A stretch of DNA of 64,000 nucleotides from Hyaloperonospora brassicae (taxonomy: Eukaryota > Oomycota > Peronosporomycetes > Peronosporales > Peronosporaceae): assembly GCA_947650285.1 (NCBI GenBank), contig CANTFL010000037.1, positions 124,001-188,000 of the forward strand. The letters are read 5' to 3'. Of the stretch, positions 48,993 through 58,734 are shown piece by piece (within the stretch, counting starts at the first letter, position 1; every line of letters starts with the position of its first letter). Both the position numbers and the translations under genes were made by a program. The notes beneath the pieces were generated by a model, which had not been told where the DNA came from, did not search any database, and saw only the letters and a list, made by a program, of their open reading frames with translations.

Positions 48993-49482
48993 TGTAACGG
49001 GGTTAACCATCAGGTGTGTGTACCGGGTTACATAACATGTGTGGTACACAAATAACGGAGTCCCATTAAAAATGATTTTCGAATACTATACCAATTGCTG
49101 GGGACTGACGTGTGTCAGCCACCCAATTAAGATATCTTTTAGGAGATATTAATTCGAATATTAGTGACAAGGTCAAGTACGTTGCTCTGAGATGTTCTTT
49201 TCGAAAAACAGGAATAAAGTTCAGTTCCCATTTTGATCACTTAAGACACGTGCCTTACGAAGCGTCCCTGATCGGTAAGAGCTAGCAACGCCTGTAAAGG
49301 TAGCTACTCTTCAGAAATCTGTGCTGTGATTCTCTTAAATCGTTTGGTCCCCTGGAACAGAGATCGTAAGCTGTCTGAGATTGTTGACTCTCGGAGTCGG
49401 GTTTTCTAAACCGAAGTTTCTCGTTTAGCGTTAAGTCTTCCTCTGACTTAAGGAGCTGTGTATCTCCGTTAAGTACGCACTT
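48993..49482 (+). repeat. 3' LTR of element B, arm of an inverted LTR pair
   Basis: It starts TGTAACGGGGTTAACC after a G-rich polypurine tract (48981-48992) and ends near CTCCGTTAA. It matches 44465-43985 in inverse orientation, and element 1's LTR with more differences. Confidence 0.87.
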
Positions 49483-50028
49483 GTACAATCAAGTCATTGC
49501 TGTACGAATCAATAGACGATCCGTATTATAGCTGATGTTTGTTGGTTGACGATGCATATCATTGCTAGCATACTTTTCCACTATTTATCACTGCCAGTGT
49601 TGACATATCATTTAAAGCGTATCGGAAGCGCCTCATCTGATGCACAACTATCTCGTTATTCATTTCTAGTGTGCAGGTAATAGTATTAATACTGGTTGGT
49701 CCAGTTCTTTGCATCTTAGACTTATGTATCCGAAGTTGTGGCATTAGTTACGTGATGTGTCAAGGGCTGTGAACCCTTTGCAACTACATCAGACGTATTT
49801 TACGGTAGCCAAGCGTGCTCCGGAAAAACGGAACGGTGTAGCCGTCAACTCCTACACTACGCAAATAGGTCCAAGCTTCGAACGTGCCCACAGTACTGAC
49901 GCCTCGCCCAGATGAGACCTCCCAGCAAGACGTTCCACACCTTTTTGATGATCGGTACTGCAATCACGGCTATGGTAGCAACAGCGGGTTAACAATAGCG
50001 CAAGCTGTCGGATTTTTAGTGGTCAACT
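49483..50028. other. Unassigned DNA between elements B and 3
   Basis: No coding segment or repeat recognised; a plus-strand stretch of 78 codons (49884-50120) overlaps the LTR start of element 3 and is probably chance. Confidence 0.45.
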
Positions 50029-50029
50029 T

Positions 50030-50540
50030 TCAATGGGGTGAGCCCATTACAAAATTGATACTAATCTATCAATTTTTATGGATTATCGATTTTGATAATA
50101 CTCAATTAACACCACCTTAAAAAGGTGATGTTGGCGGAATATTACCTTCGAGGGTAATTTTCTTGGGTGTTCCACTTTTGGTTGATGTGGTGACATCTAC
50201 CAGATTCACTACCAATCGCTGCTAGATGCGCGCAATAGGTGGTAAGCAAAAGACCGACATAGGAGGTTGTACTTTCATATAGTTAGATTGATACATAGAT
50301 GGTTTATCAGGAAACTTTACAATATTGAATACAGTTCTGCGTTTACCCTTCAATAGAGCTTTCGAGTTCTACCTACTTCGCTGCGCTTCCTCACGCGACG
50401 TGTACGTGACGTCGGGAGCACGCACCCTTGCATTTTTATCAATACAAGGTCTTCCTCAGATATCTAAGCAAGAATGTTCCTCTTTACACCTGGTAGCACT
50501 TTTTAGTACGTTAGCGACCACAACCACCTCGTCTGATATG
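50030..50540 (+). repeat. 5' LTR of element 3
   Basis: Ordered similarity to the 3' LTR (57684-57985): GGGGTGAGCCCATTAC with GGGGCAGCCCGTTAC, CACCACCTTAAAAAGGTGATG with the CACCAATAGTGGTGATA hairpin, and ACCAATCGCTGCTAGATGCG with ACCAATCGCCGCAAGACGCG. The right boundary is uncertain because the 3' copy is truncated. Confidence 0.7.
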
Positions 50541-50559
50541 AACGTGTTGAATGAATAGG

Positions 50560-51690
50560 AGAGCTTTCACACCACGCGGGAAGGATTAAACCATTTAACT
50601 GACGTCGAATGGGAATCGAAAGAAACAATTGATTCTACCGTCGGCGAAACCGCCATTAGCGCCATTTTGGAGTCTCTTAACAGAGACCAACAACATGCCG
50701 CTATATCCAGGTTTTTTTAAAATGAACTTGTCGCCGAACGAGAAAAAGTAGACTTGCTCTACCAGCAAGAAATAAAGCAAAGCCGAACAGTCGAGAGAAT
50801 CCAGTGCTCAACATACAGATCTGTTGAGACAGCAGCAATCTACTGCTGCTGTGGGTGGGCCGACATACACGCGTAGTCCCGAAACCCTGAAGATAGACAT
50901 CTCCAAGTGCAGGGGTGTCGAGGGAAACCCCATGTTGAGATGGTTTGTTGGGTTGGAAGATGCCATGATGGCTCGTCATATTGTCGACAACGAAATGCAA
51001 GTTTCATTCGCTCGGTACAACTTGGCTGGTAGTGCAAAGGCTTGGGTCTTAAGACGCAATCTCCACATCCATAGTTATCTAGATTGTTTGAAATCTTCAA
51101 GTCCCGACTTAGACACCTGTTTGAGCCGCCACGAGGCCGAATTCTGGGCTCGTGCTAAAATTTTTTCACTTAGACAGGGCAAACCGAATGGGCATGCTTA
51201 CTCGCAGCCCATATAATACCTCTCAAGTTGCATAAGTGTCAAACCGATAAATAAACACACGAAAATAACTTTGTACATCCAAGATCTACTTAACATGACT
51301 CTTCAGACCCACCAGTTCCGTTTGGAATTGGAGAAACTATATCAACTGATCTCAGCGGCAGAACAGGAAGCATTGGTTTGAGACAGGCTCAAGCTAAACC
51401 GACTACCTATCTTCCAGCGATACAAAAAGAGACAAGAGGTCCAGAACCAATGGACATTTGCTATGTTGAGAGCGAGAGACCTCGCTCTACAAACAACAAG
51501 CGATTGCATAAGTGAAATCGCTGTCAGAAGTTAAGGCACTACGCATATGAGTGTAGTGCTCCACGCCCAGTACCAAACAGTACTGAGCGAAAAGGACGAC
51601 CATTCGCCAAGAAGGGAAATGGGCGTGGGTCCAGCGCTGTTGCGAAGCCGCAACAGAGAGACGGACCATCAAAAAATGGTCCAGGTCAGT
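50560..51690 (+). pseudogene. Gag of element 3, broken
   Basis: The open part 50824-51216 carries LKIDISKCRGVEG, MLRWFVGLEDAMMARHIVDN and EMQVSFARYNLAGSAKAW, the conserved capsid block of an oomycete gypsy Gag. After a stop, LELEKLYQLISAAEQEAL (about 51325-51380) and a zinc-knuckle relic (CQK.RHYAYEC, about 51510-51555) follow in other frames, then a basic tail. A coiled-coil-like N-terminus is readable at 50595-50820 with one stop. Gag forms the particle and binds element RNA. Confidence 0.82.
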
Positions 51691-51739
51691 AGGGGCGGAG
51701 CGCCCTACTGATCCAGCAACCTCAAGAGAATGTGCAAAT

Positions 51740-52636
51740 CTCTTGACGAAAGTTGCTCTAGATACACAATCGTTGTGTGTCTCTGCACCTGGTGATGATA
51801 ATATACCAATCATCTTGAAGTTGGAAGTGACAAATGATTTGTCTCTTCGCGCCATAGTTGACTGTGGGGAGTCAAAACTTTGCTTTTCATCAGTCACTAG
51901 AGGGTCGTAGGCTCAAGTACGTTGAGCGCGACATCTCTTCAACGAGAATGACGGTCCATCTAGCCACAGGCGTATTAATAACCGTTTAGAAACGCGTAGT
52001 AGGGATCCACTGAACGTAAGAGGCGAACTGGACGATGATGACTTCATCGTGCTGGATCTGGATGTAAAATTTGATGTCATCCTGAAATTACCGTGACCCA
52101 GGAAGTACGAGCCAATCGTGAGCAGGAAGGGTCGATCCGTGAAGATGACTGCCGCTTGATCGTCAGATAGGCATCTGATGAACATTCTGGAGCGTCCACA
52201 AGCGTGTGGATGTACTGCGAGTGAGTGCGATGGCCTCATTTGCGGTACGGTCGTTAGCACGACTGCACAAGATCACAGTGTAGTTGATCACTACACTGTG
52301 GAGCAAGCTCCCGGCGGCTGTACAGATGTACAGGCTGCCCCGAAGGTCCATTACTCGAATAAGTCGAGTGGACCGGGACATGAATGCACGCCTAGCGGGC
52401 AGCATCTTAGAAGAAAGAAACCTGTTGCCCCAAGGGGCAACATGTACATCCTAGGTCGACTGGAGAGTTGACCGTAGAGGATCGGTCCCTGACTGTGATT
52501 GCACAGACACAGTCAGAAGACGTCGAGGGAATAAGTCCCCACGTACTTGAGGAAGGAATTCCTCAAGAGTCACTTGCTGAAGGATTAGGCCCTCAGCAAC
52601 CTGTGGAAGAAAGTTCTGTAGGAAGTAACCGAGACT
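51740..52636 (+). pseudogene. Protease and linker of element 3, broken
   Basis: LRAIVDCGESKLCF (about 51847-51890) is the retropepsin active site (usually DCGA in this family; here DCGE). YVERDISSTRMTV and DDFIVLDLDVKFDVIL (about 52037-52085) close the domain. The linker has an open stretch 52178-52471 with ERPQACGCTASECDGLICGT. Stops and frameshifts occur throughout. Strong hairpins lie at 52274-52300 and 52424-52441. Confidence 0.75.
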
Positions 52637-53760
52637 TTGAACGTCTTGGTTAATGACGGATCAATCGTAGGTGCTTATACGCTTAATCTGATTGTGCCCC
52701 CGAAGTTAACTTGGGAGATAACTCAGTCGCCAACGCTAGAACCGAAACGGTTCTTGCGTGATCTGCGTGGTGGCAAAGGCAAGCAGATCTGCATACTCGT
52801 CACAGAGGATGAGTATGTGGCGGATATTCGGTCGGCCACAGTATTTGCTGAGAACGAACGGGTTCTCAGCAGCTCATCGATGGACGAAAGTGTTCTCGAT
52901 GAGAAGACTCGGATTGAGCGATACACGTCTCAATCCTGGGAGCCACTTCAGGCAAATCCTTTGTATAAGGATTTGATTGAATTCAAGGACGTGCTCCCTG
53001 AATCCGTACCTTGCGAGTTGCCTAAGGACAAAGGCACTCGACACGAGATCGAGCTCAAACCGGGCTCGAAGCACTGTGTCATGAAGCAGTGGCCACTGCC
53101 TCGTGAACAAGTACTAGCGATCGACAAGTTCTTTGCCGATCGCTTAGCAGCGGGCCATGTGAGGGAATCAACATCCCCTCACAGCTCTCCGACCTTCTGT
53201 GTGCGAAAGGCCACAGGAGGACGGCAAATTGTGCACGCGATCAACAAATTGAATGCTGCAACAGTACCGGCTCAGACGCCGATACCGAGGAAGGACGTAA
53301 TCATAGATGGTATGTCAAAGAGTACCATATTTTCGTCCATGGATCTGATGGATGGATTCTATCATATCCTCATGCGTGAACGGGACATCCTGTACACAGC
53401 AGTGATCACCCCCATCGGTATGTTGTGGGAGTGGCTAGTGATGCCACAGGGGCTGAGCAATGCCCCTGCAACTTTCAACAGATGTGTCACAAATCTGTTG
53501 AGACCGGTGCGAGATTTCGCACCGAGTTACTTCGACGATGTGTTCGTACATAGCCCGGCTACGGACGGAAAGACGGACGTTGAAGTTCACAGAACTCACG
53601 TTCGTCAAGTCCTTCAGCTTATGCGCAAGCATAAGTTGTATGCCAACCTCAATAAGTGTATATTCGCGGCTAGCGAAATACCACTTCTTGGGTGCATCGT
53701 GGGTAAACACGGCGTACGCCCCGATTCCGAAAAGATCAAGGCGATCACCGACTGTCCTGC
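52637..53760 (+). pseudogene. Reverse transcriptase of element 3
   Basis: One open frame runs from the linker through RT: QWPLPREQVLAIDKFFADR, SPHSSPTFCVRKATGGRQIV, MDLMDGFYHILMRERDI, MPQGLSNAPATFNR, and YFDD intact at 53528-53539, then GCIVGKHGVRPDSEKI. The frame shifts near 53760; the connection domain VKGLRTFFGLAAYLHMYSRN continues in another frame. With all catalytic Asp residues present, this is the best RT in the window. The lesion could be a real mutation or a sequencing slip. Confidence 0.9.
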
Positions 53761-54640
53761 CAGTCGATGTCAAAGGACTTCGGACGTTCTTTGGTTTAGC
53801 GGCGTACTTGCACATGTACTCTCGCAACTACGCCGAGATGACGGTACATCTTTCTTTGTTACTCAAGATAAATGTCAAATGGTCATGGAACGCTGAGTGT
53901 CAGCGTTCCTTCGAAGGTATCAAGCAAAGCTTGATGCAGTTGCCGATATTGTCGAATGCAGATCAGGACAGACCATTTCATGTGGTCTGTGACGCCAGCG
54001 ATTTTGCGATCAGCTGTGCGCTGATGCAATTTGGTGCAGATGGCGCGGAGCGCGCCATCTGTTATCAGTCGCGTCAGCTGCAAGCAGCTGAGCGCAATTA
54101 CCCAGTGCATGACAAGGAACTCCTTGCCATGAAATATGAACTGGATAAGTTCCGGGTCTATCTCTTGGGAGATAGACCGTTCATCGTGTATACCGACCAT
54201 GCGTCACTACGCACGGCCGTATACAGCCCACACCTCTCGAAGAGAATGGCGAGGTGGCTGTCTTTCTTCGCGGAATACAACTTCTCCGTGGAGTATAAAC
54301 CAGGACGACTAAACGCCGTCGCTAATGCGCTTTTGCGCCGGCCCGATTTCGAGCCGGTCGCACAATCTAACAGTGAGGATAAGCCCACTGTTGCGACACT
54401 GAGAGTCAGTGTTCCGTCGTCAAGCTTACTTGACGACGTGCGAAAGGCATACGCAGAAGATAAGTATCTTCTGCGATTAATGGATCATCTGGTGCATCCA
54501 TCCGGTAAATCATTGCAGGATTTAACGGATTTGTACCGATCCGATGAGGATCGGTACATAACGCGTAACGGACTGTTATATTATACAGCCGTTGACGGCG
54601 ACACGCCTCGTGTCGTCGTCCCCACTCATAATTATTTGCA
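53761..54640 (+). pseudogene. RNase H of element 3
   Basis: The open frame carries VVCDASDFAISCALMQ (first Asp), DKELLAMKYELDKFRVYLLG (Glu), YTDHASLRT (second Asp) and VANALLRRPD, where the last Asp of the usual ADALSRRPD is Asn. The domain lies between RT and integrase, as in all Ty3/gypsy elements. Hairpins at 53888-53908, 54039-54059, 54155-54178, 54415-54438 and 54452-54475 fall inside it. Confidence 0.88.
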
Positions 54641-55560
54641 ATTACGCATCATGTATGAGTGTCACGATCCCCAACAGTTGGCCATCGTGGGAGAGAAAAG
54701 ACTTACCTCACGGTAAGTCGTGACTTTTACTGGCCCCGCCAGTATCAGTTTATGCACAAGTACATACGGGCTTGCAAAGTTTGCTAACGGGTGAAGCCTA
54801 GTCCTTCATCCCGCGCACCATCACAGCATCTACCGGTACCGGCAGAGTGCTGGCAGTCCGTTTCAATGGACTTCGTCTTCGGGTTTCTCGAAGACGCTCA
54901 CAAGAAAAATGGTATTCTTGTGTTTGTTGACCGGTTCAGCAAGATGGTCCATTTTGCTGCAGTACCCAAGTGGATCACGGCACCCGGCTGTGCTCGTGTC
55001 TTTCTTGACACGATCTTCCGACTCCACGGGTTGCCCCGTGAACTCGTATCCGACCGTGACCCTCGTTTCACGGCGGAATTTTGGCAAACCGTGTTCCGTT
55101 ATCTTGGAACACGATTGAAGATGTCTACTTCTGACCATCCCGAAACATATGGTCAGACGGAACGTGCGAACCGTGTCCTCGAAGAGATCGTTCGAGGATA
55201 TGTCCACTCGTTTCCGAGTTGGAGCGAATTTCTACCCATGGTGAAATTCGCCATCAATAATTCGGTGCATGCTTCGACCCAGGACACACCGTTTTACGTG
55301 AATGGCCTACGCCATCCACGAGTGCCCACCCTTATAGAGTGTGACTTTTGGATAAAGGGGGAGGGACTCGCTCGAGCAAAAACCGTTTTGGCTATTGCTC
55401 ATCATGTGTCGACGCTAACGTCGTCACGTATGATGCCAATGTCGATCAGGTCGACATCTATGATATAGATCACATCTATAATAGCGACGACGCTATTATT
55501 GACTAGGATGATGATGACGATGCTGGTATATTCAGCATCGTCAACGATTATTCCAGCGAG
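54641..55560 (+). pseudogene. Integrase of element 3
   Basis: The zinc domain is split by a frameshift near 54665 (the frame ends at 54716), and a TAA replaces the Gln after KVC (about 54785). From 54791 a 225-codon frame carries SMDFVFGFLEDAHKKNGILV (first Asp), SDRDPRFTAEFWQTV (second Asp) and YGQTERANRVLEEI (Glu). The DDE triad is thus intact. It continues with SVHASTQDTPFYVNGLRHPR. Frame ends at 55468 within a stretch of short palindromes. Confidence 0.88.
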
Positions 55561-55602
55561 GAAGAAGACAACCTCGCTGAAGAAGAGAGCAATATCTTAG
55601 CA

Positions 55603-56124
55603 GTGCGCACGAAGCGCACTGAAAGACAAAACAACGCGTCAGCAGAGAACTTCCTGCTGACTCGAGAAGCGGTAGTCCGTTTCGTTCAGGACTCCATCGC
55701 AAATGCGGTGGACCGCCAGAAGCGGAACGTAGACAAAAATGGAAGAGCAAATATTCTTTCATTAAAAATTAATGACCTAGTACTACTGTCTACGGTAAAC
55801 TTACCTGGACATGCAGTCACTAGTGTCGGCAGTAGTAAATTACTGCCGAAATACATCGGGCCATTTCCAGTGTTGCATTGCAAGGGCAATGCATACACGA
55901 TCGAATTACCACGTAGGATGCGCACGCATCCTACGTTTTACGTGGGGCGACTCAGGCCGTACTGTCAGTACGAGCCTTCTTCTTTCGATGAAGATAGCCC
56001 CCACGTTCAAGATCCTCCATCAAGTTCTTGCGTTCGCGCTCCAGACGATCCGTCTGGAGCGCAGAAAAGATACCTCGGAGCTCAACCGAGATATCTCCCC
56101 GCGAGCTGTCGCCAGCTCGCCTAA
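55603..56124 (+). pseudogene. Integrase C-terminal GPY/F segment, element 3
   Basis: An open frame with LLTREAVVRFVQDSIANAV, INDLVLLSTVNLPG and the GPY/F-type block LLPKYIGPFPVLHCKG, then IELPRRMRTHPTFYVGRLRP. It ends before the chromodomain, which lies in a different frame. Segments 55875-55892, 55911-55936 and 56036-56062 are perfect hairpins, the last two with 12-bp stems. Confidence 0.85.
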
Positions 56125-57554
56125 AAGGGAGCGGACATTCCGCTCGACCTGAAGCTGCGCTGTGGCATAATTGGCGCGGTCTCTCGCCCGATTAGCCTCG
56201 CAATCCTTGCGGTTCTTCCGCACGGTATCAGTCAAAGCGTAACGCCGGTCGTGCTCGTGCTTCAAGTCATCGCGCAATTCATCGATTGCGCGATCCATCT
56301 CGTAAGGGTCGAGATGGTGAGCCGAATCATCTGGAGGAGGTCTTTCCTCCTCCACCACATCCTTTGGTGGATTCTCACGGTGATCAAAGCTTCCTAGTGG
56401 AGCGAATCTTGAATCACCGTGACGATTCAGGATGAAGGACGAGCTACCTCGTCCAGTGGCGGGGGTATCCACTCTCTTGGAACAGCTGGGAGCCTCGCTC
56501 TCAGCTGTTGATGGATGTTGAAGGTCCCGTCCGCCAGTATGACGAGACTCATCCGATGAGTCTTGTGGCCCATCGGTAAACACGCGCCCTAGGCGCTTGT
56601 AGACGGATTGCAAGTTTGCAATCGCGTCACGCATCTCAGCCGAGATGTGTGCCCTTCCCCAGGGCGAATATAGGGAATACACGTCTCTCTGCGCACGTTG
56701 CGAGTTGTCAGCATAACTCGCACAACGGTCTCCCCAAGTGAGGCATGGAATACCGACCTCATTTGATAAACGATGCAACCGGTACCTTGCACCGGTTGGC
56801 GTTCGCTTTTCAAACCTGAGGCGTACTGCCTCAAGCTTCTTGAGCCACCCTTCTCGTCCAAAATTCTTTACGTTTTGGACGAATGCGTTCCACGCAGCAA
56901 AAAGCAAGGCCTTGTCACGCTTTTGGTTGCTGTTGTACCGTCGATGTCTAAGGAAGACATCGAGATAGAAGTCTTACTCAGCGCGAAAGTTACTCGCGCT
57001 TGGATCCAATCCATGAAGCTCAGTCGCATCGAATAGGGGTATTCGATGGTGTTGTATTGTCTCGTGAGACAAGCCATTGATGAGCCGTTCAGGCAAACGC
57101 TACGGCTTCATCTCATCACGCATCACTGTGGTACCCTTGTCGGTACCACGATTGTCAGTATGACGATGGCTTGCACCATCGTCAAGTCGCTCGTGCGAAA
57201 GAGCACGAGCTGATTGCGGTGATGAGCAAACATACTCATCATCAGATTCGTCATCACTGCCGAACAGACTGTGTTGCAACTCACGAGTCCGTTCGTTCTG
57301 CAGGGCCTTGGCGAATACTGAGGCGTCGCCGGTGATCGAGACGCCTCTGCAGCATTGCCCGAGTCAGACACGTCTGACTCGCCAGAGTAGATGACCTCAA
57401 TGTCGGGGTCATCATGCGCACGCGGTGCTGTACCGCGTGCACCTGCAGCACCTGTTGCTGCATGCGAAGAACGAGCAGCAGACGACGAATCGTCTGCCGC
57501 AGAAGCTGGCACAGCAGCGGGCTGTGCGTTTCTTGAGTCACCCCGCATAGACAT
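56020..57554 (-). pseudogene. Antisense ORF of element 3
   Basis: The minus strand holds an ORF from MSMRGDSRNAQPAAV (57554) with an Ala/Ser-rich head and an acidic block DDPDIEVIYSGESDVSDSG (about 57368-57424). The acidic block resembles DVEVDYSSDTD in element 1's antisense ORF. A frameshift near 57300 and two stops (about 57107 and 56968) lead into 295 open codons (56907-56020): a mixed domain (FVQNVKNFGREGWLKKLEA) and a C-terminal charged coiled coil (RAIDELRDDLKHEHDRRY...). It fully covers the sense chromodomain. Function unknown. Confidence 0.58.
56345..56580 (+). pseudogene. Chromodomain of element 3, interrupted by TGA
   Basis: Frame 3 reads PLVDSHGDQSFLVERILNHR, then TGA (56433-56435), then RTSYLVQWRGYPLSWNSWEP and QYDETHPMSLVAHR before TAA (about 56576-56580). 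The chromodomain signature YLVQWRGYP..WNSWEP is clear. The opposite strand has an uninterrupted reading frame over this same region. Confidence 0.82.
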
Positions 57555-57683
57555 GTTAACTATGCGAGGTCAGGTTGGGTTATGACCTGACCCAACAAGT
57601 GCTCCCTGTCCCAATGGCGTCCAACGGGTGGCCGCCATAATTTTGGATAGTCACACGGTGACTATCAGTTAAGCGGGTGTGAT

Positions 57684-57985
57684 GTAACGGGGCAGCCCGT
57701 TACATGGAAATTGTCATTTGAGAGATAATGACAATAAAGAATATTAAGTGAATATTCTTTGAACAATATCACCAATAGTGGTGATATTGATGGGTCGACC
57801 AAAGAGTCTGTTCATTGGTTGATATCTTGATGATATCAACCCACCAATCGCCGCAAGACGCGCGCAATGAGTGGTGAGTAGACGTCGTCATACTTATATT
57901 TGGAATAGTATAATTAAGTTAAGTCAAACAGAGCGACAGTGGTCAAAGACTTAATTATATTAATATAACAGTTTTACTATTCCCC
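57684..57985 (+). repeat. 3' LTR of element 3, truncated
   Basis: It starts TGTAACGGGGCAGCCCGTTA, itself a hairpin, and contains three 10-bp-stem hairpins in a row (57736-57841). It ends near 57985, where GC-richer element 4 sequence begins; the 5' LTR continues further, so the right part is missing. Confidence 0.75.
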
Positions 57986-57989
57986 TATC

Positions 57990-58700
57990 TACGCTTATGT
58001 GGTGGAGTGGGTCGCCAAAATCGATTGGCGTGACTCCAAACCGCCCACTGTGCCGGACTGCCGACTTAAGGAGGGGTTACTCCTATTCCGCTTGGATCTT
58101 AAACTCACCTTGTGTACCCGTCGGCTTGGCGGGTATCACTCTTCGGAGGACGTGGCGATGGAGTTAGATGTCGGTCTTGGTGTGTGTCGGCCTTGGGGGC
58201 CCCGAGCGGATATGCTTCAGTCGGGGTCCAGTTAGGGCAGCCACTCGGTCAACTTGGTTGAGAGTGGACTTATAACCAGAGTTCTCAGGGCTAGTAGCGC
58301 CTGGCCTTTGCTTGTCTCAGGGGTGTTAACCGCCTGGCCTTTATGTGTCTCAGGGGTGTCCACCGCCTGGCCTTTATGTATCCTCTCCCTTACTACTAGG
58401 GTATGGAGACCGCTTCCTATAGCGGGATTGAGTTGGGGGGGTGCTACTCCACGAACCTACAGGCCAATATACTTCCTGGGGTTCTATCTGCACTTGAGTC
58501 TTACCAGCACTGTCTATTCAACGGGTGGGCCAAATAGATCCCTGGCCCGGAACAGGTTGGTAGACTTACAAGCTTCTTGGCTCACGAGACGTGTGGCTTA
58601 GATCGCAAATTGAGTAGTAATTAATAATGTCCTATCCTTTAACCTCCTTTACTCTGTACTTGCCTTACGCCTGGACTCACTATGATGAGTGGTCAGGGAC
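57990..58700 (-). repeat. Probable 3' LTR of element 4
   Basis: Non-coding, GC-moderate sequence between the truncated LTR of element 3 and the minisatellite. It includes three 33-bp tandem copies (58301, 58334, 58367) starting CTGGCCTTTATGTGTCTCAG or a variant. Assigned as LTR only by position, because the second LTR is outside the window. Confidence 0.45.
58301..58399. repeat. 33-bp tandem repeat, three copies
   Basis: CTGGCCTTTGCTTGTCTCAG, CTGGCCTTTATGTGTCTCAG and CTGGCCTTTATGTATCCTCT start at 58301, 58334 and 58367, with the first two followed by GGGTGTTAACCGC or GGGTGTCCACCGC. The period is a constant 33 bp. Confidence 0.85.
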
Positions 58701-58734
58701 ACTTGATCTTGATAGTCCGGGTCGGCCGATGGAT

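Larger units (their letters stand above)
44986..49482 (+). mobile_element. Element B: 3' part of an element 1-family gypsy
   Basis: Plus-strand order: RT (from QWPLPKE), RNase H, integrase, chromodomain, antisense ORF remnants, polypurine tract and 3' LTR. It is highly similar to element 1; the stretch around 46010-46720 is almost identical to 2400-3110. It complements the inverted part A. Several catalytic residues are altered, so it is not autonomous. Confidence 0.88.
52274..57841. repeat. Dense array of perfect short hairpins through element 3
   Basis: Examples (arm lengths): 52274-52300 (10), 52424-52441 (8), 52847-52870 (9), 52953-52975 (9), 53117-53143 (7), 53888-53908 (8), 54039-54059 (9), 54155-54178 (10), 54396-54412 (7), 54415-54438 (10), 54452-54475 (11), 55911-55936 (12), 56036-56062 (12), 56269-56294 (10), 56545-56563 (8), 57189-57210 (8), 57736-57760 (10), 57764-57789 (10) and 57817-57841 (10). 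Dozens more with 6-9 bp stems lie between. They occur in pol, in the antisense ORF region and in the 3' LTR. Confidence 0.85.
50030..57985 (+). mobile_element. Element 3: Ty3/gypsy with both LTRs, hairpin-rich
   Basis: Order on the plus strand: 5' LTR, Gag, protease, RT, RNase H, integrase, GPY/F segment, chromodomain, antisense ORF, 3' LTR. Blocks match an oomycete gypsy family different from elements 1 and 4. It is the best preserved element in the window (YFDD and integrase DDE residues present), yet carries frameshifts near 53760 and 54665 and several stops. Its whole length is crowded with perfect short inverted repeats. The two LTRs are clearly diverged, so the insertion is not young unless the LTRs recombined. 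Confidence 0.9.

Noticed and set aside
54863..55207. Minus-strand frame of 114 codons opposite the integrase core of element 3
   Set aside because: It is the complement of conserved integrase codons and has no counterpart in the antisense ORFs of the other elements.
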